Source: Cellulomonas hominis (GTDB lineage Bacteria > Actinomycetota > Actinomycetes > Actinomycetales > Cellulomonadaceae). Taken from it: a stretch of DNA of 47,875 nucleotides. The stretch covers positions 1-47,875 of the forward strand of contig NZ_CABEGA010000034.1 in the NCBI RefSeq assembly GCF_901521055.1, given 5' to 3'. Under the pieces are notes generated by a model, which was given only the letters and a program-made list of their open reading frames with translations, searched no databases and was not told the DNA's origin. The position numbers were made by a program, and so were the translations under genes. Shown here in pieces: positions 16,091 to 24,482 of this stretch (the first letter of the stretch is position 1; each line of letters starts with the position of its first letter).

Positions 16091-18343
16091 GTGACGCAGC
16101 AGGTCTTCCTGGCCCCTGGCGAGCCCGTCGACCTGGACAACTGCGCGCGCGAGCCCATCCACATCCCCGGCTCCGTGCAGCCCCGCGGCGTGCTGCTGGT
16201 CGTCCAGGAGCAGGGCTCCGTCGTGCTGCAGTGCTCCGCCAACGTCGGCGAGGTGCTCGGCCGGCCGGTGGACGAGGTGCTGGGCGCGACGCTCGCGGAC
16301 GTGCTGGGCCGGGCCGCGTCCCGCGTGGTGCTCGAGCAGCTGGCGGCGGTCGCCGACCACCGCACGCGGAACCCCGGCCTCGTGCACGTGGGCGCCGGCG
16401 AGGCGGCCGTGCTCCTCGACGTGGTCGTGCACCGCCCGCCGCCCGCCACCGCGTCCGACCCCGGCCCGGTGTTCGTCGTCGAGCTCGAGACCGCCGACGG
16501 GCCCCGCCCGCTCACGTTCGGCAGCACGTACGAGCGGGTGCGCGACGCCATCGCCGACCTGAACCGCGCGAGCGAGCTGACCGGGCTCTACGACACCGCG
16601 GCGCGGCACGTCCGGGCGATGACCGGCTTCGACCGCGTGATGCTCTACCGGTTCGACGCGGAGTACAACGGCGAGGTGGTCGCCGAGGCCCGCCGCGACG
16701 ACCTCGAGCCGTTCCTCGGGCTGCACTACCCGGCCTCGGACATCCCGCCCCAGGCGCGTGCGCTGTACGAGAAGAGCTGGATCCGGCTGATCTCGGACGT
16801 CGACTACACGCCCGTCCCCGTGGTGCCGACGGCCGAGCCGCTGTCGGGCCGGCCGCTCGACCTCACCTACGCGACGCTGCGCAGCGTCTCGCCGATCCAC
16901 TGCGAGTACCTGCGCAACATGGGCGTCCGCGCCTCGATGTCGATCTCCCTGCTCCGCGACGGGAAGCTGTGGGGCATGGTGGCCTGCCACCACTACGCCG
17001 GGCCGCACGCCCCGTCGTACGGCGTGCGTGCGGCGGCGGAGTTCCTGGGCGTGGCGCTGTCCGCGCGGCTCGTCGCGCAGGTCGAGGAGGACCTGCTGGC
17101 GGAGTCCCGGCGCGCGTCCGGCGTGCTCGCCCGGCTCGTCGCCGCCAGCCGGGACGAGGACGTCCGGCTCGCGCAGGCGCTGACCCGCACGGACGACCTG
17201 CTGGAGCTCGTCCCCGCGGACGGCGTCGTGGTCTGCGTCGGCGGCGACCTGGCCTCCCGGGGCCGGGTGCCGGACGCCGAGGCGCGGCGGAGGCTCGCGG
17301 CGTGGGGCAGCGGCGTCGGCGGGGTGCTGGCCACCGACCACCTGCCGGACGAGCCCACCGCCCCGCACGTCCCCGGCACCGCCGGCGCCCTCGCGCTCGC
17401 CCTGCCGGACGGCGGCTCGGTGGTCTGGCTCCGCGACGAGGTGGTGCGGACCGTCGACTGGGGCGGCGACCCGCACAACAAGGCCATCGCCGTCCGGGAC
17501 GGCGACCGGTACCGGCTCAGCCCCCGCACCTCGTTCGACGCGTGGCGGGAGCACGTCCGCGGGCGCTCGGCGCCGTGGGACGACCGGCACGCGACCAACG
17601 CGACCGACCTGCGCGGCCACCTCGTCGAGGCGATGTTCCGGCGCGGGCAGGCCGAGGTGCTCGCGGCGCGCGCCCTGCAGCGCACCCTCGTGCCGTCGCG
17701 GTTGCCGGCGGTGCCGGGCTGGACGGTCGAGGCCCGCTACGAGCCGTCCGGCACCGGGCAGGTCGGCGGCGACTGGTACGACGTCGTGACGCTGTCCGAC
17801 GGGCGGGTCGCGCTCGCGGTCGGCGACGTGACCGGGCACGGCCTGCCCGCGGCCGCCGCGATGGCCGAGCTGCGGCACGCCACGCGCGCCTACCTGCTGG
17901 ACGCCGCGCCGCCGGCCGTCGTGCTCAGCCGGGTCGCCCGGCTCGCCCGGTGGTCCCGGCCCGGTCAGATGGCGACGATGGCCCTGGCCGTGCTGGACCC
18001 GGCGACCGGTGAGGTCGAGCACTCCTCCGCCGGGCACCTCCCGCCGCTGCTCGTCCGGGCGGACGGCTCGGCGGCGTGGGAGCCGGTGCTCGGCTCACCG
18101 CTGCTCGGCCTGCTGGACGCCGAGCCCGCCTCGGGGCGCGTCACGCTGGCGCCCGGGGACGCGCTGCTGCTGCTGACCGACGGCCTGATCGAGCGGCGCG
18201 GCGAGTCGATGCGCGTGGCGATGGCCCGGACCGTCGCCCAGGTCGGGCGGCCGGAGCCGGGCCGCCTCGGGGACGTGGTCGCCCGCGTCCGGGACAGCGC
18301 GTCGGAGGACGACGCGACGGTGGTCCTGCTCGCCCGGGACTGA
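16091..18343 (+). CDS. Bacteriophytochrome with PP2C/SpoIIE phosphatase output
   Basis: This 750-residue protein is a red/far-red photoreceptor fused to a Ser/Thr phosphatase. The N-terminal PAS domain carries Cys18 in DNCAREPIHIPGSVQPRG, the position of the biliverdin-linking Cys in bacterial phytochromes. The GAF domain has PASDIP at 214-219 and the chromophore His270 in SPIHCEYL. The PHY domain has the tongue motifs WGG and PRTSF (478-482). The output module (about 535-750) replaces the usual histidine kinase: GGDWYDV, GDVTGHGLPAAAAMAEL and the final EDDATVVLLA provide the metal-binding Asp residues of SpoIIE/RsbU phosphatases. It probably dephosphorylates a STAS protein in a light-dependent way. 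The GTG start follows a purine-rich site. No heme oxygenase gene is in the window. Confidence 0.94.
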   Translation: MTQQVFLAPGEPVDLDNCAREPIHIPGSVQPRGVLLVVQEQGSVVLQCSANVGEVLGRPVDEVLGATLADVLGRAASRVVLEQLAAVADHRTRNPGLVHVGAGEAAVLLDVVVHRPPPATASDPGPVFVVELETADGPRPLTFGSTYERVRDAIADLNRASELTGLYDTAARHVRAMTGFDRVMLYRFDAEYNGEVVAEARRDDLEPFLGLHYPASDIPPQARALYEKSWIRLISDVDYTPVPVVPTAEPLSGRPLDLTYATLRSVSPIHCEYLRNMGVRASMSISLLRDGKLWGMVACHHYAGPHAPSYGVRAAAEFLGVALSARLVAQVEEDLLAESRRASGVLARLVAASRDEDVRLAQALTRTDDLLELVPADGVVVCVGGDLASRGRVPDAEARRRLAAWGSGVGGVLATDHLPDEPTAPHVPGTAGALALALPDGGSVVWLRDEVVRTVDWGGDPHNKAIAVRDGDRYRLSPRTSFDAWREHVRGRSAPWDDRHATNATDLRGHLVEAMFRRGQAEVLAARALQRTLVPSRLPAVPGWTVEARYEPSGTGQVGGDWYDVVTLSDGRVALAVGDVTGHGLPAAAAMAELRHATRAYLLDAAPPAVVLSRVARLARWSRPGQMATMALAVLDPATGEVEHSSAGHLPPLLVRADGSAAWEPVLGSPLLGLLDAEPASGRVTLAPGDALLLLTDGLIERRGESMRVAMARTVAQVGRPEPGRLGDVVARVRDSASEDDATVVLLARD

Positions 18344-18374
18344 CGGCCGCGACCCGCCCGGGCGGCGCGCGCCG

Positions 18375-18995
18375 TCAGCCGCCGAGCAGGTCCGCGAAGG
18401 ACGGCGCGCCGGCGAACGGGTCCTGCGGGCCGCGGGGGCCGCGGGCGGCGACGGTCGCCGCGAGCTCGGCGCCGGCCCGGCGGATGCGCGCGGGCAGCGG
18501 GCTCGGCTCGCCCGCGGTGCTGCCGGTGGCCCAGTCGTCGGTCGCCGCGAACACGGACGTCGTCGCGACGTCGGCCCGCAGGTAGGTGAACAGCGGGCGG
18601 ATCGAGTACTCGATCGCCAGCGAGTGCCGGGGGGTGCCGCCGGTCGCGCCCAGCAGGACGGGCAGCCCGATGATGCCGTCCTTGTCCAGGATGTCGATGA
18701 ACGACTTGAACAGGCCCGAGTACGTCGTGGTGAAGAGCGGCGTCACGGCGATCAGCGCGTCGGCGCCGGTCACCGCGTCGATGACCTCGGCGAGCGCGGG
18801 GCTGGGCACCCCGGTGAGCATCGCGTTGACGATGTCGTGCGCGTGGTCCCGGAGCTCGACGACGCGGACCTCGGGGCGCTGGCCGCGGTCGGCGAGCTCG
18901 GTGGCCGTCGCCTCGGCGAGCCGGTCGGCGAGCAGGCGGGTGGACGACGGCTGGCCGAGGCCGGCCGACAGCGCGACGATCCTGCGCTCGGTCAT
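18375..18995 (-). CDS. NADPH-dependent FMN reductase, CE1759 type
   Basis: This 206-residue flavodoxin-like reductase should supply reduced FMN to the LLM-class oxygenase encoded upstream. It shows the FMN phosphate loop SAGLGQPSSTRLLAD near residue 10, TPLFTTTYSGLFKSFID near 100, and LGATGGTPRH near 133. Reductases of this type are found paired with a particular LLM oxidoreductase (the CE1758/CE1759 duo known from corynebacteria), exactly the arrangement here. The start follows GAGGAG. A 127-bp gap containing a large inverted repeat separates it from the partner gene. It is convergent with the phytochrome gene. Confidence 0.92.
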   Translation of the reverse strand: MTERRIVALSAGLGQPSSTRLLADRLAEATATELADRGQRPEVRVVELRDHAHDIVNAMLTGVPSPALAEVIDAVTGADALIAVTPLFTTTYSGLFKSFIDILDKDGIIGLPVLLGATGGTPRHSLAIEYSIRPLFTYLRADVATTSVFAATDDWATGSTAGEPSPLPARIRRAGAELAATVAARGPRGPQDPFAGAPSFADLLGG

Positions 18996-19040
18996 GAGTG
19001 GTGCTCCTCGTTCTGGGGTGGTGCTGGTGCGTGCTGAGGT

Positions 19041-19104
19041 GCGCGGAGTGGAGCGTCCTGACGGGACACGCCGGGCGTGTCCGGCAGAACTCTCCACTCC
19101 GCGC
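19041..19104. repeat. Nested inverted repeats between the LLM pair
   Basis: Outer arms 19041-19053 and 19092-19104 are perfect 13-bp complements. Inside, 19064-19072 and 19074-19082 form a 9-bp palindrome about one base. It could be an intercistronic hairpin that sets the ratio of the two products. Confidence 0.8.
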
Positions 19105-19122
19105 GGATGTTCCGCGGGTGGG

Positions 19123-20319
19123 TCAGAGGCCGAAGGCCGCGCCCCTGGTGCTGACGGCGTCCGCGGCGGCGGCGTCGTCCTCGGCGGTCTTCCCGGTCCA
19201 GTGGTCGGCCGCGGCGACGGTCTGCTCGTGGACGGCACCGGCGGCGCGGGCCTTCGCGACGCGCTCGGCGTGCGTGGGCGGGCCGGACGGCACGTCGGCG
19301 GGGCGGTCGGACTCCATCTCCTTGCGGAGCACGGGGACGACCTCGCCGCCCAGGATGTCGAGCTGCTCCAGCACCGTCTTGAGCGGGAGCCCCGCGTGGT
19401 CGATGAGGAACAGCTGCCGCTGGTAGTGGCCGACGTCGTGGCGCATCGCGGCGTACCGGTCGATGACCTGCTGCGGGGAGCCGACGGTCAGCGGGGTCTG
19501 CGCCGAGAAGTCCTCCAGCGACGGGCCGTGGCCGTAGACCGGGGCGTTGTCGAAGTAGGGCCGGAACTCGTCGACGGCGTCCTGCGAGCTCTTCCGCATG
19601 AACACCTGGCCGCCGAGGCCGACGATCGCCTGGTCCGCGCGCCCGTGGCCGTAGTGCTCGAAGCGCTGGCGGTAGAACTGCACCATCTGCTTCGTGTGGC
19701 TCATCGGCCAGAAGATGTTGTTGTGGAAGAAGCCGTCGCCGTAGTAGGCGGCCTGCTCGGCGATCTCGGGGCTGCGGATCGAGCCGTGCCAGACGAACGG
19801 CGGGACGCCGTCCAGCGGGCGCGGGGTGGAGGTGAAGCCCTGCAGCGGGGTGCGGAACTTGCCCTCCCAGTCCACGACCTCCTCCTCCCAGAGGCGGCGC
19901 AGCAGGGCGTAGTTCTCGATCGCGAGCGGGATGCCCTGCCGGATGTCCTGACCGAACCACGGGTAGACCGGGCCGGTGTTGCCGCGGCCCATCATGAGGT
20001 CCATCCGGCCGTCGGAGATCACCTGGAGCATCGCGTACTCCTCGGCCAGCCGGACCGGGTCGTTCGTGGTGATCAGCGTGGTCGCGGTCGACAGCACGAT
20101 GTTCGTGGTGCGCCCGGCCAGGTAGCCGAGCATCGTCGTCGGGGAGGACGCCACGAACGGCGGGTTGTGGTGCTCGCCGGTCGCGAAGACGTCGAGGCCG
20201 ACCTCCTCCGCGTGCTGGGCGATCGTGAGGATCGACCGGACGCGCTCGGTGTCGTCGGGCGTGCGGCCCGTGGTGGGGTCGGTCGTGATGTCGCTGACCG
20301 TGAAGACTCCGAACTGCAT
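19123..20319 (-). CDS. LLM-class flavin-dependent oxidoreductase, CE1758 type
   Basis: This 398-residue luciferase-like monooxygenase has a TIM-barrel fold. Features include MQFGVFTVSDIT at the first strand, GEHHNPPFVASSP near residue 48, LAEEYAMLQVISDGRMDLMMGRGNTGPVYPWFG near 90-122, and a long C-terminal extension. The substrate is unknown. The reduced flavin probably comes from the FMN reductase encoded next. GAGGAG precedes the ATG, and an AT-richer dyad lies directly upstream at 20331-20356. The permease gene ends 62 bases upstream, so a joint transcript is possible. Confidence 0.93.
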   Translation of the reverse strand: MQFGVFTVSDITTDPTTGRTPDDTERVRSILTIAQHAEEVGLDVFATGEHHNPPFVASSPTTMLGYLAGRTTNIVLSTATTLITTNDPVRLAEEYAMLQVISDGRMDLMMGRGNTGPVYPWFGQDIRQGIPLAIENYALLRRLWEEEVVDWEGKFRTPLQGFTSTPRPLDGVPPFVWHGSIRSPEIAEQAAYYGDGFFHNNIFWPMSHTKQMVQFYRQRFEHYGHGRADQAIVGLGGQVFMRKSSQDAVDEFRPYFDNAPVYGHGPSLEDFSAQTPLTVGSPQQVIDRYAAMRHDVGHYQRQLFLIDHAGLPLKTVLEQLDILGGEVVPVLRKEMESDRPADVPSGPPTHAERVAKARAAGAVHEQTVAAADHWTGKTAEDDAAAADAVSTRGAAFGL

Positions 20320-20330
20320 CTCGCGCTCCT

Positions 20331-20356
20331 CAAGTCGATGCGTTTGCATGTACTTG
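20331..20356. promoter_or_regulatory. Candidate operator upstream of the LLM gene
   Basis: This is a 26-bp imperfect dyad: outer arms CAAGT/ACTTG and inner ATGC/GCAT, 9 of 13 pairs matching. It is much less GC-rich than its surroundings and abuts the ribosome binding site. The cognate regulator is unknown. Confidence 0.4.
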
Positions 20357-20381
20357 CGCCCCAACGGGCGAGCGCGCGGAT

Positions 20382-21740
20382 CTATTCCGCGGGGACGGAC
20401 CCGGTGTCGCGGCGCTCGCTCGACACCCCGCGGCGGGACGACCGCCGCGTCAGCAGGTGCAGCACGAGGCCCACGGCGACCAGCACCCCGGCCAGCGCCC
20501 AGTGCCGCGCCTCCTGCTGGGTGAGCAGCACCAGGCAGGTGACGACGGCGAGCACCGGCAGCGGGGTCCACGCCCGGAAGTGGTCGTGCTCCACGCGGTC
20601 CCTGCGCAGCACCAGCACCGCGATGTTCGTGCTGAGGAACACGAACAGCAGCAGGAGCACGACGGTCGACGCGAGGTCGACGAGCTCGCCGGTCGCCGCC
20701 AGCACCATCGCGACCAGCGTGGTGACGACGATCGCGACCCACGGCGTCCGGCGGCCCGGGAGCACCCGCCCGAGCACCGGCGGCAGCAGGCCCTCCTCGG
20801 CCATGCCGTAGGTGAGCCGGCTGGCCATGATCATCGTCAGCAGGGCCCCGTTGGCGACAGCGACCAGCGCCACGACGGAGAACAGCTCCAGCGGCACGCC
20901 ACCGGCCGCCCGGACCACCTCGAGCAGCGGCCCGCTGGAGGACGCCAGGTCCTGCGGCGCGACCACGGCCGGGGCGACGAGCCCCACCAGCAGGTAGACC
21001 GCGCCGGCCGTCACGAGCGCCCCGAACAGCGCCTTGGGGTAGACGCGGCGGACGTCGGTGACCTCCTCCGCGATGTTCGCGGAGGTCTCGAAGCCGACGA
21101 ACGAGTAGAAGGCGATCAGCGCGCCCCCGAGCGTGGCGGCGGCCCACGACGTCTCCGCCGGCAGCTCCAGCACGCGGCCGGGGTCGCCGTCGCCGCGGCC
21201 CAGGACGATCGCCCCCAGCACGACGACGAGCACCAGGCCGCTCAGCTCGATCACCGTCATGACCAGGTTGGCGCGCAGCGACTCCTTGATCCCGCGGGCG
21301 TTCAGCAGCGCCACCAGGGCCAGGAACACGAGCGCCGTCGGCACCGCCGGCAGGTCCACGAACACCGACAGGTAGTCGCCGCCGAACGCCAGCGCGAGGC
21401 CCGCGGCCGACGTGACGCCCGCGGCCAGCATGCAGAAGCCCACGAGGAACGACACCAGGGGGCTGCCGAAGGCCCGCTGCGCGAACACGGCCGAGCCGCC
21501 CGCCTGCGGGTACTTCGTCACGAGCTCGGCGTAGGAGGACGCCGTCAGCAGCGCCATGCCCAGCGCGACGACGAGCGGCAGCCAGATCGCGCCGCCGGCC
21601 TCCGCGCCGAGCTCGCCGACCAGGGCGTAGACGCCGGCGCCCAGCACGTCGCCGAGCACGAACAGGAACAGCAGGGGGCCGGTCACCGCGCGGCGCAGGC
21701 GCGGCGTGGTGCGGTCCGTGGGGGTGTCGGTCGTGGTCAC
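20382..21740 (-). CDS. APC family amino acid permease
   Basis: This 452-residue transporter has about twelve membrane helices. Typical APC signatures are LFLFVLGDVLGAGVYALVGELG in helix 1, the helix 2-3 segment YAELVTKYPQAGGSAVFAQRAFG, and FYSFVGFETSANIAEEVTDV in helix 6. The substrate cannot be told; amino acids or amines are likely. GTG 21740 follows a GATAAT -10 by seven bases, which suggests a leaderless message. The stop is TAG, rare for this region. Its closeness to the LLM/FMN reductase pair suggests shared use of a nitrogen- or sulfur-containing substrate, as inference only. Confidence 0.93.
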   Translation of the reverse strand: MTTTDTPTDRTTPRLRRAVTGPLLFLFVLGDVLGAGVYALVGELGAEAGGAIWLPLVVALGMALLTASSYAELVTKYPQAGGSAVFAQRAFGSPLVSFLVGFCMLAAGVTSAAGLALAFGGDYLSVFVDLPAVPTALVFLALVALLNARGIKESLRANLVMTVIELSGLVLVVVLGAIVLGRGDGDPGRVLELPAETSWAAATLGGALIAFYSFVGFETSANIAEEVTDVRRVYPKALFGALVTAGAVYLLVGLVAPAVVAPQDLASSSGPLLEVVRAAGGVPLELFSVVALVAVANGALLTMIMASRLTYGMAEEGLLPPVLGRVLPGRRTPWVAIVVTTLVAMVLAATGELVDLASTVVLLLLFVFLSTNIAVLVLRRDRVEHDHFRAWTPLPVLAVVTCLVLLTQQEARHWALAGVLVAVGLVLHLLTRRSSRRGVSSERRDTGSVPAE

Positions 21741-21747
21741 CCGGCCG

Positions 21748-21753
21748 ATTATC
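21748..21753 (-). promoter_or_regulatory. Leaderless -10 for the permease
   Basis: GATAAT on the minus strand ends seven bases before GTG 21740. It is a near-consensus hexamer in very GC-rich DNA. Confidence 0.55.
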
Positions 21754-22053
21754 GGGTCGGGCCCGCGGGCGCGCGCGGCGAGCGGGCGGGCCGCCGGACG
21801 GGTGACCGAGACCACACGCCCGGGGCGGATGGGCTCACGCCGGGCCGCGTGTTGACGATCGGTGGACGTGCGGCCGCTCACGGCGCCCGCACACCGGGGC
21901 CAGCGCCCCGGGGCACCGACGGCCCCCCTCCCACGGCGACGACGACGCGGGACGGCGCGCCGCCGCACCCGCCGCGGACGCGGCACACGTCACGCACCAG
22001 CACAGCAGCAGACCGGGCGCCCGGCCGGGTGCCCGCCAGCAGGGGGCCCCTCC

Positions 22054-23886
22054 ATGTCCGTCCGTCCCGACGGGCGTGCCCGCGCGCACGCCCGACCCCT
22101 CCGCACGGCCGTCCTGGCCGTCGTCCTGACCGTCGTGTCCGTCCTGTCCTGCGGGGTGACCGCCCCGGCGGCCGCCGCCACGACCGACGACCCGGGGTTC
22201 CGCCTCGGCGCGCACGTGGACCGGGGCGCCGCCGCCGACACGGCCGCCGCCGTCGCCGGCTTCGAGGACGCCATCGGCCGGCGCCTCGACGTCCACCGCT
22301 GGTACAGCCGGTGGGACGACGTGCAGCCCGCCCCGGCGGTGGTCGCGTCCGTCGCGCGCGGCCGGACGCCGCTGCTGTCGATCTGGCCGCGGCGGCTCGA
22401 CGGGACGGTGGTGCCGTGGCAGGCCATCGCCGACGGCCGGGTCGACGCGCAGATCCGCGCGCAGGCCGCGGGGGTCGCCGCCCTGGGGGTCCCCGTGTAC
22501 CTCACGCTGCACCACGAGGCCGACATCGCCGACGGCTGGGGCACCCCGGCGCAGTTCCGTGCGGCCTGGCGGCACTACGTCGAGGTCTTCCGGGACGCGG
22601 GCGTGCCGGACGTGCGGTGGACGTGGGTCGTGACCCCGGGCAGCTTCGGCTCCGCACCGTCGACGGCCGGCGCCGACGCCTTCTACCCGGGGGACGACGT
22701 CGTCGACCGCGTCGGGCTGGACGCCTACAACTGGTACGGGTGCGCGGCGGGCAAACCCGCGGCGTGGCGCTCGCTGGCCGAGGTCGCCGGGCCGTTCCGC
22801 CGGTGGGCGCAGGACCGCGGCAAGACGCCCGTGCTCGCCGAGTTCGGCACCGCGACGGACGCCGCCGACCCGGGGCGCCGCGCCGCGTGGCTGACGGACG
22901 CGGTCGACTGGCTCGGCCAGTGGCCGGGGCTGGACGTCGCGTCGTCGTTCGAGGGCACCGGGACGTGCCCGTGGGCGGTCGCCGGCTCCGCCTCGGCCCG
23001 GACGGCCTACGCGGCCGCCGTCGCGTCCCCGGTGGCGAACGCCAGGCCGACCGCGTCGCTCCGGCCCTCCGGCACGGTCGGGCCCGCGCCGCACGCGGTG
23101 ACGTTCGACCTGGCGTCGAGCACCGGCGGCGGCTCCGCCACCGGCACCGGCGTCGCCCGGTGGACGCTCGACCTGGGGGACGGGGGCACCCGCTCGGGCA
23201 CGGGCGCGCCGGGGGCGGTCGCGCACACCTACGGCGCCGGGACCTTCACGGCCCGCCTCGCGGTCACCGACGCGGCGGGGCGGACGGGCACCGACAGCCG
23301 GACGGTCACGGTGGCGCCCCCGCCGGTCGTCACCGCGGCGGAGCAGGGCGTCACCGGGACCGGGGCCGGCCTGCGCGCGTGGGTCGACCCCGAGGGCCTG
23401 GCGGGCACCGTGCGCCTCGCGTGGTCGGTCGACGGGGGTGCGGAGGCCGGGCACGTCGACCGCGCGGTGACGGCGAGCACGTCCGCGCAGGCCGTCGGGG
23501 TCGACCTCACCACCCTGGCGCCGGGTACCCGGTACCGGTGGACGGCCACCGCCACGACCGCGGCGGGCACCACCACGGTGGCGCGGACCTTCGACACCCC
23601 GGGACCGCCCACCGTCCGGCCCGTCGCGGCCACCGCCGTCGGACGGACCAGCGCGACCGCCCAGCTGCGGGTGCACCCGCACCTGCTGGCCACGACGGTG
23701 CGGGTCGAGCTGGGCACGGGGACGCGGTCGGCGGACGTGGCGTTCCCGGCGGCGAGCTGGGAGCGGGCGGGCACCGTCGCGCTCACGGGCCTCGCGCCCG
23801 GCACGACGTACCGGTACCGCGTGGTCGCGACAAACGCCATGGGGACGACCACCGGGCCGGAGCAGACGCTCACCACCGCGCCCTGA
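22054..23886 (+). CDS. Secreted GH26-like glycoside hydrolase with PKD and Fn3-type modules
   Basis: This 610-residue exported protein has a signal peptide ending near residue 42 (VTAPAAAATT). The catalytic TIM-barrel (about 48-330) resembles family 26 endo-mannanases or glucanases: YLTLHHEADIADG carries the proposed acid Glu155, and PVLAEFGTATD carries the proposed nucleophile Glu263. A PKD-like domain follows (about 340-425, with LDLGDGG and HTYGAGTFTARLAVTD). Then come two Fn3-like modules (about 430-515 and 525-610, each with LAPGT.YR). There is no cell-wall anchor or recognised carbohydrate-binding module. The exact family and substrate are uncertain. AGGGGGC lies before the ATG. Confidence 0.87.
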   Translation: MSVRPDGRARAHARPLRTAVLAVVLTVVSVLSCGVTAPAAAATTDDPGFRLGAHVDRGAAADTAAAVAGFEDAIGRRLDVHRWYSRWDDVQPAPAVVASVARGRTPLLSIWPRRLDGTVVPWQAIADGRVDAQIRAQAAGVAALGVPVYLTLHHEADIADGWGTPAQFRAAWRHYVEVFRDAGVPDVRWTWVVTPGSFGSAPSTAGADAFYPGDDVVDRVGLDAYNWYGCAAGKPAAWRSLAEVAGPFRRWAQDRGKTPVLAEFGTATDAADPGRRAAWLTDAVDWLGQWPGLDVASSFEGTGTCPWAVAGSASARTAYAAAVASPVANARPTASLRPSGTVGPAPHAVTFDLASSTGGGSATGTGVARWTLDLGDGGTRSGTGAPGAVAHTYGAGTFTARLAVTDAAGRTGTDSRTVTVAPPPVVTAAEQGVTGTGAGLRAWVDPEGLAGTVRLAWSVDGGAEAGHVDRAVTASTSAQAVGVDLTTLAPGTRYRWTATATTAAGTTTVARTFDTPGPPTVRPVAATAVGRTSATAQLRVHPHLLATTVRVELGTGTRSADVAFPAASWERAGTVALTGLAPGTTYRYRVVATNAMGTTTGPEQTLTTAP

Positions 23887-23925
23887 CGGCGGGTCTCGAC
23901 GGCCGGGGGTGGGCCGCCGCGCGCG

Positions 23926-23939
23926 CAACCGCGCGGTTG
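23926..23939. promoter_or_regulatory. ArsR operator, upstream copy
   Basis: CAACCGCGCGGTTG is a perfect 14-bp palindrome of form CAACCG-N2-CGGTTG. It overlaps the predicted -35 of the regulator gene. Confidence 0.7.
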
Positions 23940-23966
23940 GTCAACCCCGGCGTGCCGTGGCAGGCT
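23937..23966 (+). promoter_or_regulatory. Candidate promoter of the ArsR gene
   Basis: TTGGTC (23937-23942) and CAGGCT (23961-23966) lie 18 bases apart, so initiation would fall near 23973, between the -10 and the second operator. Confidence 0.4.
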
Positions 23967-23971
23967 CGGCG

Positions 23972-23985
23972 CAACCGACCGGTTG
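23972..23985. promoter_or_regulatory. ArsR operator, downstream copy
   Basis: CAACCGACCGGTTG has the same CAACCG/CGGTTG arms around a two-base centre. It starts 46 bp after the first copy and touches the ribosome binding site. Confidence 0.7.
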
Positions 23986-23996
23986 AGGAGGTGCTC

Positions 23997-24464
23997 GTGG
24001 CTGCGGACGACCCGCTGTCCCAGGTGTTCTCGGCGCTCGCGGACCCGCTGCGCCGCGACATCGTGGCGCGCCTGGCCGCCGGCGACGCGACGGTCGGCGA
24101 GCTCGCCGCGCCGTACAGCGTGACCGTGCAGGCGGTGTCGAAGCACCTGCGCGTGCTGGAGGCGGCCGGCCTCGTGACCCGCACGCGCGACGCGCAGCGC
24201 CGCCCGGTGCACCTCGAGGTCGACGTCTTCGACCTCATGACGATGTGGATCGAGCGGCACCGGCGCGCCGCGGAGTTCCGGCACCGCCGCCTGGACGAGG
24301 TGCTGCTCACCGACGAGGAGACGCCGCCCGAGCAGGCGCCGCGGGTGCGGACCGAGCGGGCGCCGCGGGTGCGTCCCGAGAGCGAGCGGGTGTTCCAGCC
24401 CTGGGACCTCGGGTCGCGCGTGGTGCGCCCGGGCACGGAGGACGGGGCCGACACGGCCCGCTGA
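23997..24464 (+). CDS. ArsR family winged-helix regulator
   Basis: This 155-residue regulator has a winged-helix domain (about 5-90): FSALADPLRRDIVARLAAGDATVGELAAPYSVTVQAVSKHLRVLEAAGLVTRTR is a standard ArsR/SmtB core. There is no Cys metal site, so it resembles the metal-independent subgroup often linked to START-domain (SRPBCC) proteins; none is nearby. The last 55 residues are charged and Pro/Arg-rich. The start is GTG 23997, six bases after GAGGAG; GTG 23991 is too close to the site. Two matching palindromes flank its promoter, which indicates autorepression. It is convergent with the peptidase gene. Confidence 0.94.
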   Translation: MAADDPLSQVFSALADPLRRDIVARLAAGDATVGELAAPYSVTVQAVSKHLRVLEAAGLVTRTRDAQRRPVHLEVDVFDLMTMWIERHRRAAEFRHRRLDEVLLTDEETPPEQAPRVRTERAPRVRPESERVFQPWDLGSRVVRPGTEDGADTAR

Positions 24465-24482
24465 CCTCGCGCCCCGTGCGCC

